From positions 1 to 28,626 of the forward strand of contig JAZURE010000019.1 in NCBI GenBank assembly GCA_045606045.1: DNA of 28,626 bases, written 5' to 3'. This document shows, in pieces, positions 15,974 to 22,944 of the stretch (positions within the stretch are counted from its first letter, which is position 1; each line of letters opens with the position of its first letter). The notes under the pieces are model-generated. The model searched no databases. It was not told where the DNA came from and saw nothing but the letters and a program-made list of their open reading frames with translations. Made by a program: the position numbers and the translations under genes. The DNA comes from RGIG8748 sp045606045. Lineage in GTDB: Bacteria; Bacillota; Clostridia; UMGS1810.

Positions 15974-17407
15974 TTATAAAGTCATTACATCCGCAAGACG
16001 AGGTTCTTCTTTTTTTATTTTCTCTATTGCAGTTCTGGCTGTTGCTTCGTCTTCGCCGAAAACTCTCATTCTGTACTCTACTCTCGATATAAGCCCTGCC
16101 GCCTGCTCTCTTAATGCTCTATTGGATATTGCCTCTTTATCCTCAATCACGCTATCATCAAATGCTATTGTAAGCCCGTTTGTGTTTATGCTGTATGCCC
16201 CGAATGTAGTAGAGGCGTATGCTATGGCTTCTACAAGGTCATATATAGCATCCTCGATGCCTGTTTCATGTTTCTTCTTTCGGCGGAACATAGGGGAATT
16301 CTGACTTATAACCTCTGTAGCAGTTGCCATGCTTTGAGGATCAAATTTGTATTTTCCAGCTCCGAAGCCAACCTGCTCACCAAATATGGCAAGAGTTTTG
16401 GAAAGTCCTTCACAAAGAGAAGCAACTCGTATTTCGGAGCCTTCTGTCTGTATAAGGTCTTCCTTACTATACCCATCCGGAAGAACATATAGGGTGACAT
16501 CGTTCGGGTCGAATGTATCGCAGATTTCCCCACTTTTTGTATCTACCTGCATAGCTTCCTGTCTTACAAAGGTTCGTTTGCGGCTTGCAAAGATTTCATG
16601 TTGCAGGCTGTCAAAATCAAGATCTATGGATTCAAGTGTATCTATGGCATTTGCAAAGAAAGGAAGTCCCCATGGAACATCTTCTACGACATTGTTATTT
16701 TGCTGTGGCGACAATACAACAAACCATGGCTTAGAAGATTTTGTATCGAATTCCTCTATAACGCCAGCTTCCTCAACCGCGCTTAAGCTTCCGTTAACAT
16801 CAAGGAAGACTTTGTTATGTATAACATATTTTCCGGCTTTATTGAGCTTGTGTACTGTGAGGTGTACATATTTCTTTCCTCTCTTTGTCAAAGCTTTTGC
16901 AAAGGCACACTCTTTAATTCCCGAACTATCCCAAGAAAGAGGATACATTGAGTCGGCATCCACATAATCTATCTTGGTTTCTGCAGTTGTAACATCTATA
17001 ACATTTTCATTACTACCCACAGAAATATCGTGCACGCTCACTATGATAGCACCTGTTCCGCTTGCACCGGCTCTTTCAATAGCCTTGTTCATAAATGCCC
17101 AGAAATCATTCTTGGTAAGCAGCTCTGTAAGATGTTTGTTGCTTTTCTCATCCACAACAGATATCTTACACTTTTCATTAAAAAGCAAGTCTGCCCAATC
17201 CTCAGCACATTTTTTTGCCATCTGCAAAGATTTTCTTGTTCTGTTTATATGTTTTTTGCCGTTGTATATTTTATATTCATGGAACTTATCCACCTTGCCC
17301 TTGTACCAAGATTTCCATAGTGCAAGATTCGGATTCCATATAGCCTTAACCTCAGAATTATATCCATATTCACTTGAAAGGTAGCTGTCCAAATTCACCT
17401 TTATCAC
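15974..17407 (-). CDS. Portal protein (SPP1 gp6-like)
   Basis: A 477-residue dodecameric portal subunit through which DNA is packaged and ejected. Family features visible are the N-terminal WYKGKVDKFHEYKIYNGKKH, 'KKCAEDWADLLFNEKCKI', 'DVPWGLPFFANAIDTLESID' (clip/stem region), and 'GEQVGFGAGKYKFDPQSMAT'. It overlaps the terminase stop by four bases and precedes the minor capsid gene, which is the standard order. Length is usual for the SPP1-like portal family. Confidence 0.9.
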   Translation of the reverse strand: MIKVNLDSYLSSEYGYNSEVKAIWNPNLALWKSWYKGKVDKFHEYKIYNGKKHINRTRKSLQMAKKCAEDWADLLFNEKCKISVVDEKSNKHLTELLTKNDFWAFMNKAIERAGASGTGAIIVSVHDISVGSNENVIDVTTAETKIDYVDADSMYPLSWDSSGIKECAFAKALTKRGKKYVHLTVHKLNKAGKYVIHNKVFLDVNGSLSAVEEAGVIEEFDTKSSKPWFVVLSPQQNNNVVEDVPWGLPFFANAIDTLESIDLDFDSLQHEIFASRKRTFVRQEAMQVDTKSGEICDTFDPNDVTLYVLPDGYSKEDLIQTEGSEIRVASLCEGLSKTLAIFGEQVGFGAGKYKFDPQSMATATEVISQNSPMFRRKKKHETGIEDAIYDLVEAIAYASTTFGAYSINTNGLTIAFDDSVIEDKEAISNRALREQAAGLISRVEYRMRVFGEDEATARTAIEKIKKEEPRLADVMTL

Positions 17408-18729
17408 CTCATAATCTTATTGATATGCGGAAAGACGGAATACTCAAAGGCATCAAGACTGTCTACATCAGTAGTTCCGTCATCCAATCGCTCATCTATC
17501 TTCTTTTCATCCCATACAGCGGTCTGCAATGCCAGTATGAGATTTTTGCATTTACGCAATATTTTATAACGACCAAGCGCCATAATCTGATTTGTGAAGT
17601 TTATTCTGTCAAGAATTGTACCCTTGGAGCAGTCATCTATAATAACCGGCAAGCCCATAGAGGCTATGTAATTACGCAAGCCTTGTGTAAGGACCTGGCC
17701 AAGTGCACCATAATCCGCATATACCTTGTGTACTGCACCATATGTACTTACCACACGATGGTAAAAGAGTACAAAAGCCCTGTAAAGCTGTTCGGGTGTC
17801 TTGACCCCCGTCATGTCTTCCTCATCTATGGAGTATGCGGTATTAAATCCGTATGAAAAACCGGTAGCTTTAAAGCTTGTCCGACTCTTGCTGGCTCCGT
17901 AGTCTATGCCAATGCTTATATATACAAGATTCTCGGGAAGGTCATCTATAACAAAGGCTTTGGTATTATCTGCAAATTGCTGATATATGAGCCCTTCCGC
18001 CACTGCACGCTGTCCGAGAATGTCGCGGATATAATATACGGTGCCGACAACATAACGGCTAAGCACCTCTTTGAGGTTCTTCTCGGGAATGTTTATATTA
18101 TCAAATATATTAAAGCTCTCATAGTTGTAACCACCTTCAAGTATTCCATCTTCATTGAGCTTCTGCCATTTGTCTATGTACTCGGTATATATAACATCGT
18201 TTGGATTTTCGGGATTAAGGTCCCAATACAAACGCTTAATATTTGCATTAATCTGTCTTTTGAGTGCCTCATCTATAGTGTTTTTATGGTGGAGGTTTAT
18301 CTCTGTTGCTATCCACAAGCCTATTGACATACCTCTGAATTTTTTGTAACTGTCCGCCTTGGCACCGCCGCAAAATAAAACTATCTTTTCTTTGAAGTTA
18401 GTGTCGGGACCTTTTATTTTAAGACACTCATTGCCTTTGTATTTGCCCCATTGACACTGACCTCTGAATATATGCTCAAGACCGTATCCGTCGCAGTCGC
18501 CTATAATAACCTTTGCCGTAGGCTGTGTGGATGCGGTTGCAAGGTGAAGCTTATCTTTCGACCTTTTAAGGTCATGAGCAAAGCAGAATATATTGTCTGT
18601 GGTCTTTCCGCTTCGGATACTTCCTTCTGCTATGTTAATTGCCGCATTCTGCGTTTTGCGCATATATTCCTTATGCTTGTCGGACCAGTTATATTTAAGA
18701 GTGTTACGCTTTTTAACCAAAAATATCAC
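17404..18729 (-). CDS. terL: Terminase large subunit
   Basis: A 441-residue packaging motor. The ATPase domain has a Walker A-like motif (EGSIRSGKTT, near residue 40) and an acidic LWIATEIN (Walker B region, near residue 140). The nuclease domain has IGIDYGASKSRTSF (first catalytic Asp), YADYGALG, and DVDSLDAFEYS (C-terminal acidic site). These three blocks are characteristic of Terminase_3-type proteins. The GTG at 18729 is only two bases from GGAGA. The in-frame TTG nine bases later is better spaced and may be the true start. It overlaps the small subunit by 17 bases. Confidence 0.92.
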   Translation of the reverse strand: MIFLVKKRNTLKYNWSDKHKEYMRKTQNAAINIAEGSIRSGKTTDNIFCFAHDLKRSKDKLHLATASTQPTAKVIIGDCDGYGLEHIFRGQCQWGKYKGNECLKIKGPDTNFKEKIVLFCGGAKADSYKKFRGMSIGLWIATEINLHHKNTIDEALKRQINANIKRLYWDLNPENPNDVIYTEYIDKWQKLNEDGILEGGYNYESFNIFDNINIPEKNLKEVLSRYVVGTVYYIRDILGQRAVAEGLIYQQFADNTKAFVIDDLPENLVYISIGIDYGASKSRTSFKATGFSYGFNTAYSIDEEDMTGVKTPEQLYRAFVLFYHRVVSTYGAVHKVYADYGALGQVLTQGLRNYIASMGLPVIIDDCSKGTILDRINFTNQIMALGRYKILRKCKNLILALQTAVWDEKKIDERLDDGTTDVDSLDAFEYSVFPHINKIMR

Positions 18730-19159
18730 TCTCCGTATCCGTTAAATCTTCTATCTCTCCCGAGAAGTCCGGATGCTCAAGTCCAAGCATGCGAGCTATG
18801 GTATCAAGTGCCTTTAATTTGTCCTTTGCTTGTATCATGGTGTAATTTATTTCCGCAAAACCTATTTTTTTTAGTTCTGAAAGCAAGTCATCACGAGTGA
18901 TTTTCGCACTTTTTGCAAGGTCTTTTTTGATGTTGACAATTTGCTTTTGAATGTTAACATTTGTCAACAACCTTGCTCCACAGGAGCGAGCAGTTTTTTC
19001 GGAATACCCTGCCCGTATTGCAGACTGTGTTGCATTTTCGTCTTTTACATACTCCTCGCAGAAGCGGACTTGTTTGTCTGTAAGCTGATTCTTCGAGCTT
19101 TTCTTTGTTTTTCTTGCGGTCATCTTACTGGTTTTCTTCTTTGCATCGGACTTTGGCAC
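18713..19159 (-). CDS. terS: Terminase small subunit
   Basis: A 148-residue DNA-recognition subunit. After a basic N-terminus (KKKTSKMTARKTKKSSK) comes the Terminase_2 signature LTDKQVRFCEEYVKDENATQ followed by AIRAGYSEKTARSCGARLL, a helix-turn-helix that recognises the packaging site. The C-terminal part is helical and acidic and would form the oligomer and contact TerL. I chose the GTG at 19159 because GAGAGGTGG lies five bases upstream. Two further in-frame GTGs immediately upstream are inside the ribosome site. It is the first gene after the late promoter. Confidence 0.88.
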   Translation of the reverse strand: MPKSDAKKKTSKMTARKTKKSSKNQLTDKQVRFCEEYVKDENATQSAIRAGYSEKTARSCGARLLTNVNIQKQIVNIKKDLAKSAKITRDDLLSELKKIGFAEINYTMIQAKDKLKALDTIARMLGLEHPDFSGEIEDLTDTESDIFG

Positions 19160-19190
19160 TCTCACCACCTCTCAACTTTGCAATAAATAA

Positions 19191-19215
19191 AGAGCACTCC
19201 TGCGGAATGCCCTCT
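19191..19215 (-). terminator. Hairpin in the leader of the late operon, terminator-like
   Basis: Minus strand AGAG(gg)CATTCC-gca-GGAGTG-CTCT forms about 10 pairs with a 2-base bulge and is followed by TTATTTATT. It lies between the late promoter and terS. It may end early transcripts from the RinA-like gene, or act as a 5' leader structure. The U tract is weak, so the terminator call is tentative. Confidence 0.45.
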
Positions 19216-19229
19216 GTTTCTATGATACT

Positions 19230-19263
19230 ATTATATCACTTAATTATGTCCCTTTGGTGTCCC
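19230..19263 (-). promoter_or_regulatory. Candidate late promoter with paired activator sites
   Basis: A perfect -10 TATAAT (19235-19230) with TGA before it (extended -10) has no recognisable -35. In place of a -35 are two direct GGGACA repeats (19263-19258 and 19252-19247) with an 11-base repeat-to-repeat distance, about one helical turn. A missing -35 with repeated upstream sites is typical of an activator-dependent promoter. The adjacent RinA/ArpU-like gene is the obvious activator. The role is inferred. Confidence 0.65.
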
Positions 19264-19265
19264 TT

Positions 19266-19679
19266 TTATCTTTTTTGCGAAAGTAAGTAAAAGAACTTAC
19301 GCCGCGCTCTGTAAAACTGCCGTCTTCCGCACGGCACTTGCAAATATTCATACGGTACACCATCGGTTATGTTTTCGAGTAGTTGCTTATATATTGTGCT
19401 ATCAGCTTCCATGGCAGTATCATCTATCAGTTTAATATCATTTCGAAGTCCGGCTATTTTTATTGCCTGGGTTTCTGTTTGAGAATGAAAAACACCTTTG
19501 GCCCCTGGAGTACCACTATAGTTTACTGCAGACAGTCCCACAATAGATTTTATCTTCTCTTTTTTCTCGTTGTACTGCATGCAGAAATATTTAAGTTCTC
19601 TGTATCTTCGCCAGCTTATGTCATACTCATCGAGCTTTAAATCTCTCTCTTTTGGCATCTTAATCACCTTATCTTTCAA
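19266..19679 (-). CDS. RinA/ArpU-like phage late transcription activator
   Basis: A 137-residue helical, basic protein. The phrases DEYDISWRRYRELKYFCMQY, GLSAVNYSGTPG (the conserved 'GMP' type loop), AIKIAGLRNDIKLIDDTAME and the end VPYEYLQVPCGRRQFYRARR (a helix-turn-helix) match the regulator encoded just upstream of terS in many Bacillota phages. It is expected to activate packaging and structural genes, and a suitable promoter with paired repeats starts within 35 bp of its stop. It overlaps the ssb stop by four bases. Confidence 0.75.
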   Translation of the reverse strand: MKDKVIKMPKERDLKLDEYDISWRRYRELKYFCMQYNEKKEKIKSIVGLSAVNYSGTPGAKGVFHSQTETQAIKIAGLRNDIKLIDDTAMEADSTIYKQLLENITDGVPYEYLQVPCGRRQFYRARRKFFYLLSQKR

Positions 19680-20059
19680 TACGGAAGCTCATCATCATCG
19701 GGCATAGGAAGGATATCATCTGTGCTTGCACCCTTGTCCGACTTCTTTCCACCCACGAAGTTTACTTCCTCGACCACTACTTCTGTTATGTAGACCTTGG
19801 TGCCGTCATCCTTGTCGTATGTCCTGGTCTGCAGGTTTCCTACTATGCCGAACATATCGCCTTTTTTAAACTGCTTGGATATGAATTCTGCCTGTGCTCT
19901 CCATGCTACACAGTTTATAAAGTCTGCATCGTAGCTTCCCTCTGCGTTTTTAAATCGTCTGTTTACGGCAAGGGTAAAACTGCATACGCTTGTACCACTT
20001 CCCGTAGTTCTTAATTCTGCATCTCGGGTCATTCTCCCGACTAAAATCACCTTGTTCAT
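19676..20059 (-). CDS. ssb: Single-stranded DNA-binding protein
   Basis: A 127-residue SSB that coats ssDNA during phage replication. The OB fold is evident from the start: MNKVILVGRMTRDAELRTT, then FTLAVNRRFKN, DFINCVAWRAQAEFISKQF and KGDMFGIVGNLQTRTY. The linker is short and the end is acidic (PMPDDDELPY), the usual tip that recruits partner proteins, with Tyr in place of the more common terminal Phe. The ATG is preceded by AAAGGAG. Confidence 0.95.
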   Translation of the reverse strand: MNKVILVGRMTRDAELRTTGSGTSVCSFTLAVNRRFKNAEGSYDADFINCVAWRAQAEFISKQFKKGDMFGIVGNLQTRTYDKDDGTKVYITEVVVEEVNFVGGKKSDKGASTDDILPMPDDDELPY

Positions 20060-20072
20060 AGGTTTTCTCCTT

Positions 20073-20261
20073 TCATGCTAAAAGCTCATCTATACTGCAA
20101 CCGAACATTATAGCAAACCTCTGTAATGCTTTTATGCGTGGCATTCGCTTGCCGTTTATGTATAGAGATATAACCGTCTCTGAATATCCGCTGCAGATAG
20201 CAAGCTCCTTTTGTTTTAATCTGTTTTGTTTTGTTAGCCGTTTTAGATTATCGCAAAACAT
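20073..20261 (-). CDS. Xre/Cro-type helix-turn-helix regulator
   Basis: A 62-residue single-domain DNA-binding protein: NLKRLTKQNRLKQKELAICS, GYSETVISLYINGKRMPRIK, then ALQRFAIMFGCSIDELL. This is a complete HTH_3 fold. I used the ATG at 20261, which lies after GGGAG with acceptable spacing and directly before the domain; the upstream ATG at 20285 overlaps the previous gene. Its position in the early operon suggests an accessory regulator and not the main lysogeny repressor, which is not in the window. Confidence 0.85.
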   Translation of the reverse strand: MFCDNLKRLTKQNRLKQKELAICSGYSETVISLYINGKRMPRIKALQRFAIMFGCSIDELLA

Positions 20262-20266
20262 TATAC

Positions 20267-20563
20267 TTAAAATCTCCCGTCCCAAGCATCCTCAAAGGAT
20301 AACTTCTCGTAGTCTATTTTTACATTTACCTTTCGGAGCAATTCATTAAATGCCCTTATACAAGGTCTTCCATATGAGTTATCCTCACAATAGTCACACA
20401 TAGAACCATATCCGCATTTACCTTCGGAAGTAGTGGCTACATCAGCCATTTTATTGCTCCACCTTTGAAACCTGTTTTCCCAGTTCCGTTTTACCTTGTC
20501 AATCTTGTGTTTAGGTGCAGGTGGTTCTTCGCATCCTCCGAAAAGGTCATATTGTTCAGCCAT
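20267..20563 (-). CDS. Cysteine-containing phage protein of unknown function
   Basis: A 98-residue protein beginning MAEQYDLFGGCEEPPAPK. A Cys cluster (GKCGYGSMCDYCEDNSYGRP then C) around residues 50-70 suggests metal binding. The C-terminus is a helix (FNELLRKVNVKIDYEKL). Proteins of this layout occur in early regions of clostridial phages, but I know no function. The start overlaps the upstream stop by one base. Confidence 0.7.
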   Translation of the reverse strand: MAEQYDLFGGCEEPPAPKHKIDKVKRNWENRFQRWSNKMADVATTSEGKCGYGSMCDYCEDNSYGRPCIRAFNELLRKVNVKIDYEKLSFEDAWDGRF

Positions 20564-20871
20564 TACTCTGCCTCACTTTCAAGCCACGCTTTGACATTCA
20601 TTGGTGCTTGACCAAGTGAACACCGCATAAACCAATCCATTAAAAATTCTGCTGTTTCATCAAGGTTCATTTTCTTTATTTTGTCATACTGTGTTATTGT
20701 CTTTCCTGCTTCAAAAAACTGTTTACAGGCAGTTCTGCTTCTGTATGGCATAAATTCTCTGTTTGTTTCCCTGCCTGACCTTGTTTTAATAAATTTTTGC
20801 ACTTTACATTTGCCACAAGCTACATCAGGTATTTTTATAAAATTCTTGCATTTTCCACAAGTTGCCATCAC
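20563..20871 (-). CDS. Zinc-ribbon-like phage protein
   Basis: A 102-residue protein with an N-terminal four-Cys motif (TCGKCKNF and ACGKCKVQKF), likely one zinc ribbon, followed by YRSRTACKQFF and a helical C-terminus with LDETAEFLMDWFMRC. The start may be GTG at 20871 or ATG at 20868, one codon apart; both sit behind GCGGAG. The function is unknown. DNA or RNA binding is possible but unproven. Confidence 0.7.
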   Translation of the reverse strand: MMATCGKCKNFIKIPDVACGKCKVQKFIKTRSGRETNREFMPYRSRTACKQFFEAGKTITQYDKIKKMNLDETAEFLMDWFMRCSLGQAPMNVKAWLESEAE

Positions 20872-21017
20872 TCCGCACCGCCTTTCTCTTCATCAAGCCA
20901 CATTTCCCATTCGTGAACATATTTTGACTTTCCACTAATAGCCTTATATTCTACTTCGCTCAAAAAATTTGCCAATTCTAACTTGCTCATATTTTTAATA
21001 TCCTCGTGATTTGTCAT
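20868..21017 (-). CDS. Small phage protein of unknown function
   Basis: A 49-residue ORF, MTNHEDIKNMSKLELANFLS ending with WEMWLDEEKGGAE. I chose the ATG at 21017 because it overlaps the methyltransferase stop (ATGA) and has AAGG nearby. An earlier in-frame ATG lies inside the methyltransferase gene. The pattern 'M...ELA.fL......' followed by W..WL is common among short early proteins of clostridial phages, without known function. Confidence 0.7.
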   Translation of the reverse strand: MTNHEDIKNMSKLELANFLSEVEYKAISGKSKYVHEWEMWLDEEKGGAE

Positions 21018-21514
21018 TCCTTCACACCGCCTTTCTTGGTTGGGTGGTCTTGTTTCATGAAGCAAAGCCAATGTGTCTTTTCTCGCTTTCCGCTTTTGTG
21101 ACCGAACAATGGAGTTTGTCCTATAATATCAATAATTTTTGAAACAGAAACATCGGTTTCGTTCCACTTGAAAATAAGTATGCCATTCGGCTTCAAAACT
21201 CTCATACACTCGAAAAAACCTTTTTGCAAAATTTCTTGCCAAGTATCTTTCGGCAACTTTCCGTACTTTTTGGCCAACCAAGAAGTGTTTCCGACTTTAA
21301 TCAAATGCGGGGGGTCAAAGACAACAAGGTAATATGTATTGTCTTTCATCGGCAGGTTTGTAAAGTCGCACACAATGTCAGGCTTTATTTCTAATGTTCG
21401 GCCGTCGCAAAGTGTATCTTCCAAAATCCTCATATCGCAAAAATCAACATTTGGGTTTTCTTTGTCAAACCAAAACATTCTACTTCCGCAACAAGCATCA
21501 AGTATCTTTCTCAT
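21014..21514 (-). CDS. Small class I SAM-dependent DNA methyltransferase
   Basis: A 166-residue protein with motif I-like MRKILDACCGSRMFWFD at the very start, a CDMRI acidic loop, and catalytic-type motif IV as VVFDPPHLIKVG (DPPH in place of DPPY/W). A following GFFECMRVLKPNGILIFKWN segment gives the later strands of the Rossmann fold. The small size means almost no target-recognition domain. DNA adenine N6 methylation is the usual role of DPP(Y/W/H) enzymes, and the exact target is unknown. Both ends overlap neighbouring genes by four bases. Confidence 0.8.
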   Translation of the reverse strand: MRKILDACCGSRMFWFDKENPNVDFCDMRILEDTLCDGRTLEIKPDIVCDFTNLPMKDNTYYLVVFDPPHLIKVGNTSWLAKKYGKLPKDTWQEILQKGFFECMRVLKPNGILIFKWNETDVSVSKIIDIIGQTPLFGHKSGKREKTHWLCFMKQDHPTKKGGVKE

Positions 21515-21885
21515 TTCCCTTCCCCCTTCAAAGCCTTCTCTGCATCTTCTCTTGATGTGAATACTGTTTTGCCGATGTCGTCATCTTCAAAATAATATTG
21601 TTTTTGGCTTCTTGATAATGCACCAAATGACAAATACTTGCTGTAATAGTGTACACCAGTAATTACTAATTTCTCTGCATGCTTTTTACAATCAATTATG
21701 GTGTATACTGTCTGCCCCGCCTTAACAGGCGGTCTCATCCAACCATCATCAAGAATGTGGTCGGCTTTCTGTTCTAAAACGCACTGGGTACAACTTTTTT
21801 CTAATCCTGTACAATTGTCGGGGCAAGTTCTCTCAAATTGTGAAAGCAACTCCACCAACCTCTTACGCTCTGCTTCTCTGTTCAT
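21511..21885 (-). CDS. Phage hypothetical protein with Cys cluster
   Basis: A 124-residue protein. The N-terminus has CPDNCTGLEKSCTQCVLEQK, a possible zinc site, then VKAGQTVYTIID and a strand-rich centre ending DDDIGKTVFTSREDAEKAL. The last phrase is a recurring one in phage early proteins. The central 'G.tVY.i.....i.......v..i' region looks like a small beta-barrel. I know no function. It overlaps both neighbours (ATGA junctions). Confidence 0.75.
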   Translation of the reverse strand: MNREAERKRLVELLSQFERTCPDNCTGLEKSCTQCVLEQKADHILDDGWMRPPVKAGQTVYTIIDCKKHAEKLVITGVHYYSKYLSFGALSRSQKQYYFEDDDIGKTVFTSREDAEKALKGEGK

Positions 21886-21989
21886 TTCTTAAATAACCCC
21901 CTTATACTCCATATCGTTGTAGCAATTGAAATAGCGACCATACACAGACCAACTACTGCAACGCACCCCATCGAAAAAGTTATAATCAT
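21882..21989 (-). CDS. 35-residue single-helix membrane peptide
   Basis: A small ORF, MIITFSMGCVAVVGLCMVAI..., ending SIRGLFKK. Almost the whole length is one hydrophobic helix with a basic C-terminal tail. The ATG has AAAGGAG nine bases upstream, and the stop overlaps the next start (AATGA). The coupling argues that it is translated. I recognise no family. Such peptides can modify membrane complexes or act in lysis or exclusion. Confidence 0.6.
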   Translation of the reverse strand: MIITFSMGCVAVVGLCMVAISIATTIWSIRGLFKK

Positions 21990-22016
21990 TCTGTTTCACT
22001 CCTTTGAATTGCGATT

Positions 22017-22175
22017 TTATTGGGTGCAAGTTTCTATATAATCTCCATCGCAATCTCTAACAACATTTTTATAAGGACATTCGCCTGAAAATCCACACAT
22101 TATAACAATATCTCCATCGCAATCTTTTACAGTCCTTGAATAGTTGCAATACGAATAAATCAAATTATAGCCCAT
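22017..22175 (-). CDS. 52-residue cysteine-rich protein with internal DCDGD duplication
   Basis: A small ORF, MGYNLIYSYCNYSRTVKDCD..., that repeats DCDGD twice 26 residues apart and carries five Cys (SYCN, DCD, MCG, ECP, DCD, TCTQ region). It begins with a strong AAGGAGG four to nine bases before ATG. The paired C/D-rich halves suggest a metal-binding mini-domain. The function is unknown. Confidence 0.65.
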   Translation of the reverse strand: MGYNLIYSYCNYSRTVKDCDGDIVIMCGFSGECPYKNVVRDCDGDYIETCTQ

Positions 22176-22366
22176 TATTTATTCCTCCTTAAAATCGTTC
22201 TGTATATGTTCAAGCCATTGTTTAACTCTAAATATTGGTATCAATTCTGTACCATTAGTGTAAACTTCCTTACTATCAACTATTTTGTATTCCTCTGCAA
22301 ATTCTTCAAATGTTGCAGGAAATGTCATACTATCTCCCATTATTTATTCCTCCTTAAAATCGTTCT
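22171..22366. repeat. 31-bp direct repeat flanking a small ORF (22171-22201 and 22336-22366)
   Basis: Two exact 31-bp copies 165 bp apart. Each contains a strong ribosome site and start (AAGGAGGAATAAATAATGGG on the minus strand) and the end of the preceding gene. Recombination between the copies would remove the 53-residue ORF precisely and keep the flanking genes in order. Confidence 0.95.
22179..22340 (-). CDS. Small conserved phage protein (53 residues)
   Basis: MGDSMTFPATFEEFAEEYKI, then KEVYTNGTELIPIFRVKQWL. The phrase 'FEEF...Y.i.D..EvYTNGtELIPifRV.Qwle' is a recurring signature in short early proteins of Bacillota phages, so it is a real gene despite its size. No biochemical function is known to me. 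The ATG overlaps the stop of the previous gene (TAATG) and follows AAGGAGG. The last codons lie in the 31-bp repeat. Confidence 0.8.
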   Translation of the reverse strand: MGDSMTFPATFEEFAEEYKIVDSKEVYTNGTELIPIFRVKQWLEHIQNDFKEE

Positions 22367-22771
22367 TTCATTGCTTTCCGTAGGTTCTTTTAGTGTGTTG
22401 TCAACTTTTGCTTCCCACTCTTCCCAATTTTCCTTTATGCAATATTCATTCATACAAGGAAATGAGGAATGTTTTTTGCAGTTTTCAACTATACATTTTC
22501 CTTCGTCATCATCAATCATAAGGTCGAACATTTCTTTTAATATCGGTTTTACCTTCTCCGCAAACTCCCTGTATGCTTCGAATTTGACTTGTTGCAATTT
22601 TTGCAACAACCTCTCATTCTCTGCATTTTGGCGGTTGATTAGGTCAAAAGCATCTTTCATCAGTGTAACGGCACATTGATAACGTCCAATTCGGGAGCAA
22701 TTTCCGCATTCACGTTCTTCACGATACTTAATGCAAGTCCCCATATCCTTTATAATCTCGTTATCTGTCAT
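22340..22771 (-). CDS. Phage coiled-coil protein with Cys motifs, unknown function
   Basis: A 143-residue protein, MTDNEIIKDMGTCIKYREER..., with an early CGNC site, a central helix (AFDLINRQNAENERLLQKLQ, a phrase common in phage early proteins) and a Cys-rich C-terminal third. I start it at 22771 because GGAGGT lies five bases upstream; the ATG at 22783 sits before that site. Its last codons lie in the 31-bp repeat, read as RTILRRNK. Confidence 0.75.
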   Translation of the reverse strand: MTDNEIIKDMGTCIKYREERECGNCSRIGRYQCAVTLMKDAFDLINRQNAENERLLQKLQQVKFEAYREFAEKVKPILKEMFDLMIDDDEGKCIVENCKKHSSFPCMNEYCIKENWEEWEAKVDNTLKEPTESNERTILRRNK

Positions 22772-22940
22772 GTTTACCTCCATTTTCGCTTATGTAAGCC
22801 GCTTCCAATCTCTCTATGTTATACAGTCCCACAAGCGTATCCCCAAGGAATACGCTCAGGTACTTATCATCACAGTCAAGTCGGTCTGCTACAAGATTGC
22901 AATAACCTCCGTCAAGGAATTTTATAACTGCTTTCTTCAC
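22761..22940 (-). CDS. Small phage protein (59 residues)
   Basis: MKKAVIKFLDGGYCNLVADR then LDCDDKYLSVFLGDTLVGLY and NIERLEAAYISE. It has the beta-strand pattern of a widespread family of short phage proteins ('.v.F.DG.y.ni.ad.....d.....F.gd.lvG.fd...v...y.'). The GTG start at 22940 follows AGGAGAG by seven bases, and the reading frame ends 11 bases inside the next ORF. The function is unknown. Confidence 0.75.
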   Translation of the reverse strand: MKKAVIKFLDGGYCNLVADRLDCDDKYLSVFLGDTLVGLYNIERLEAAYISENGGKHDR

Positions 22941-22944
22941 GACT

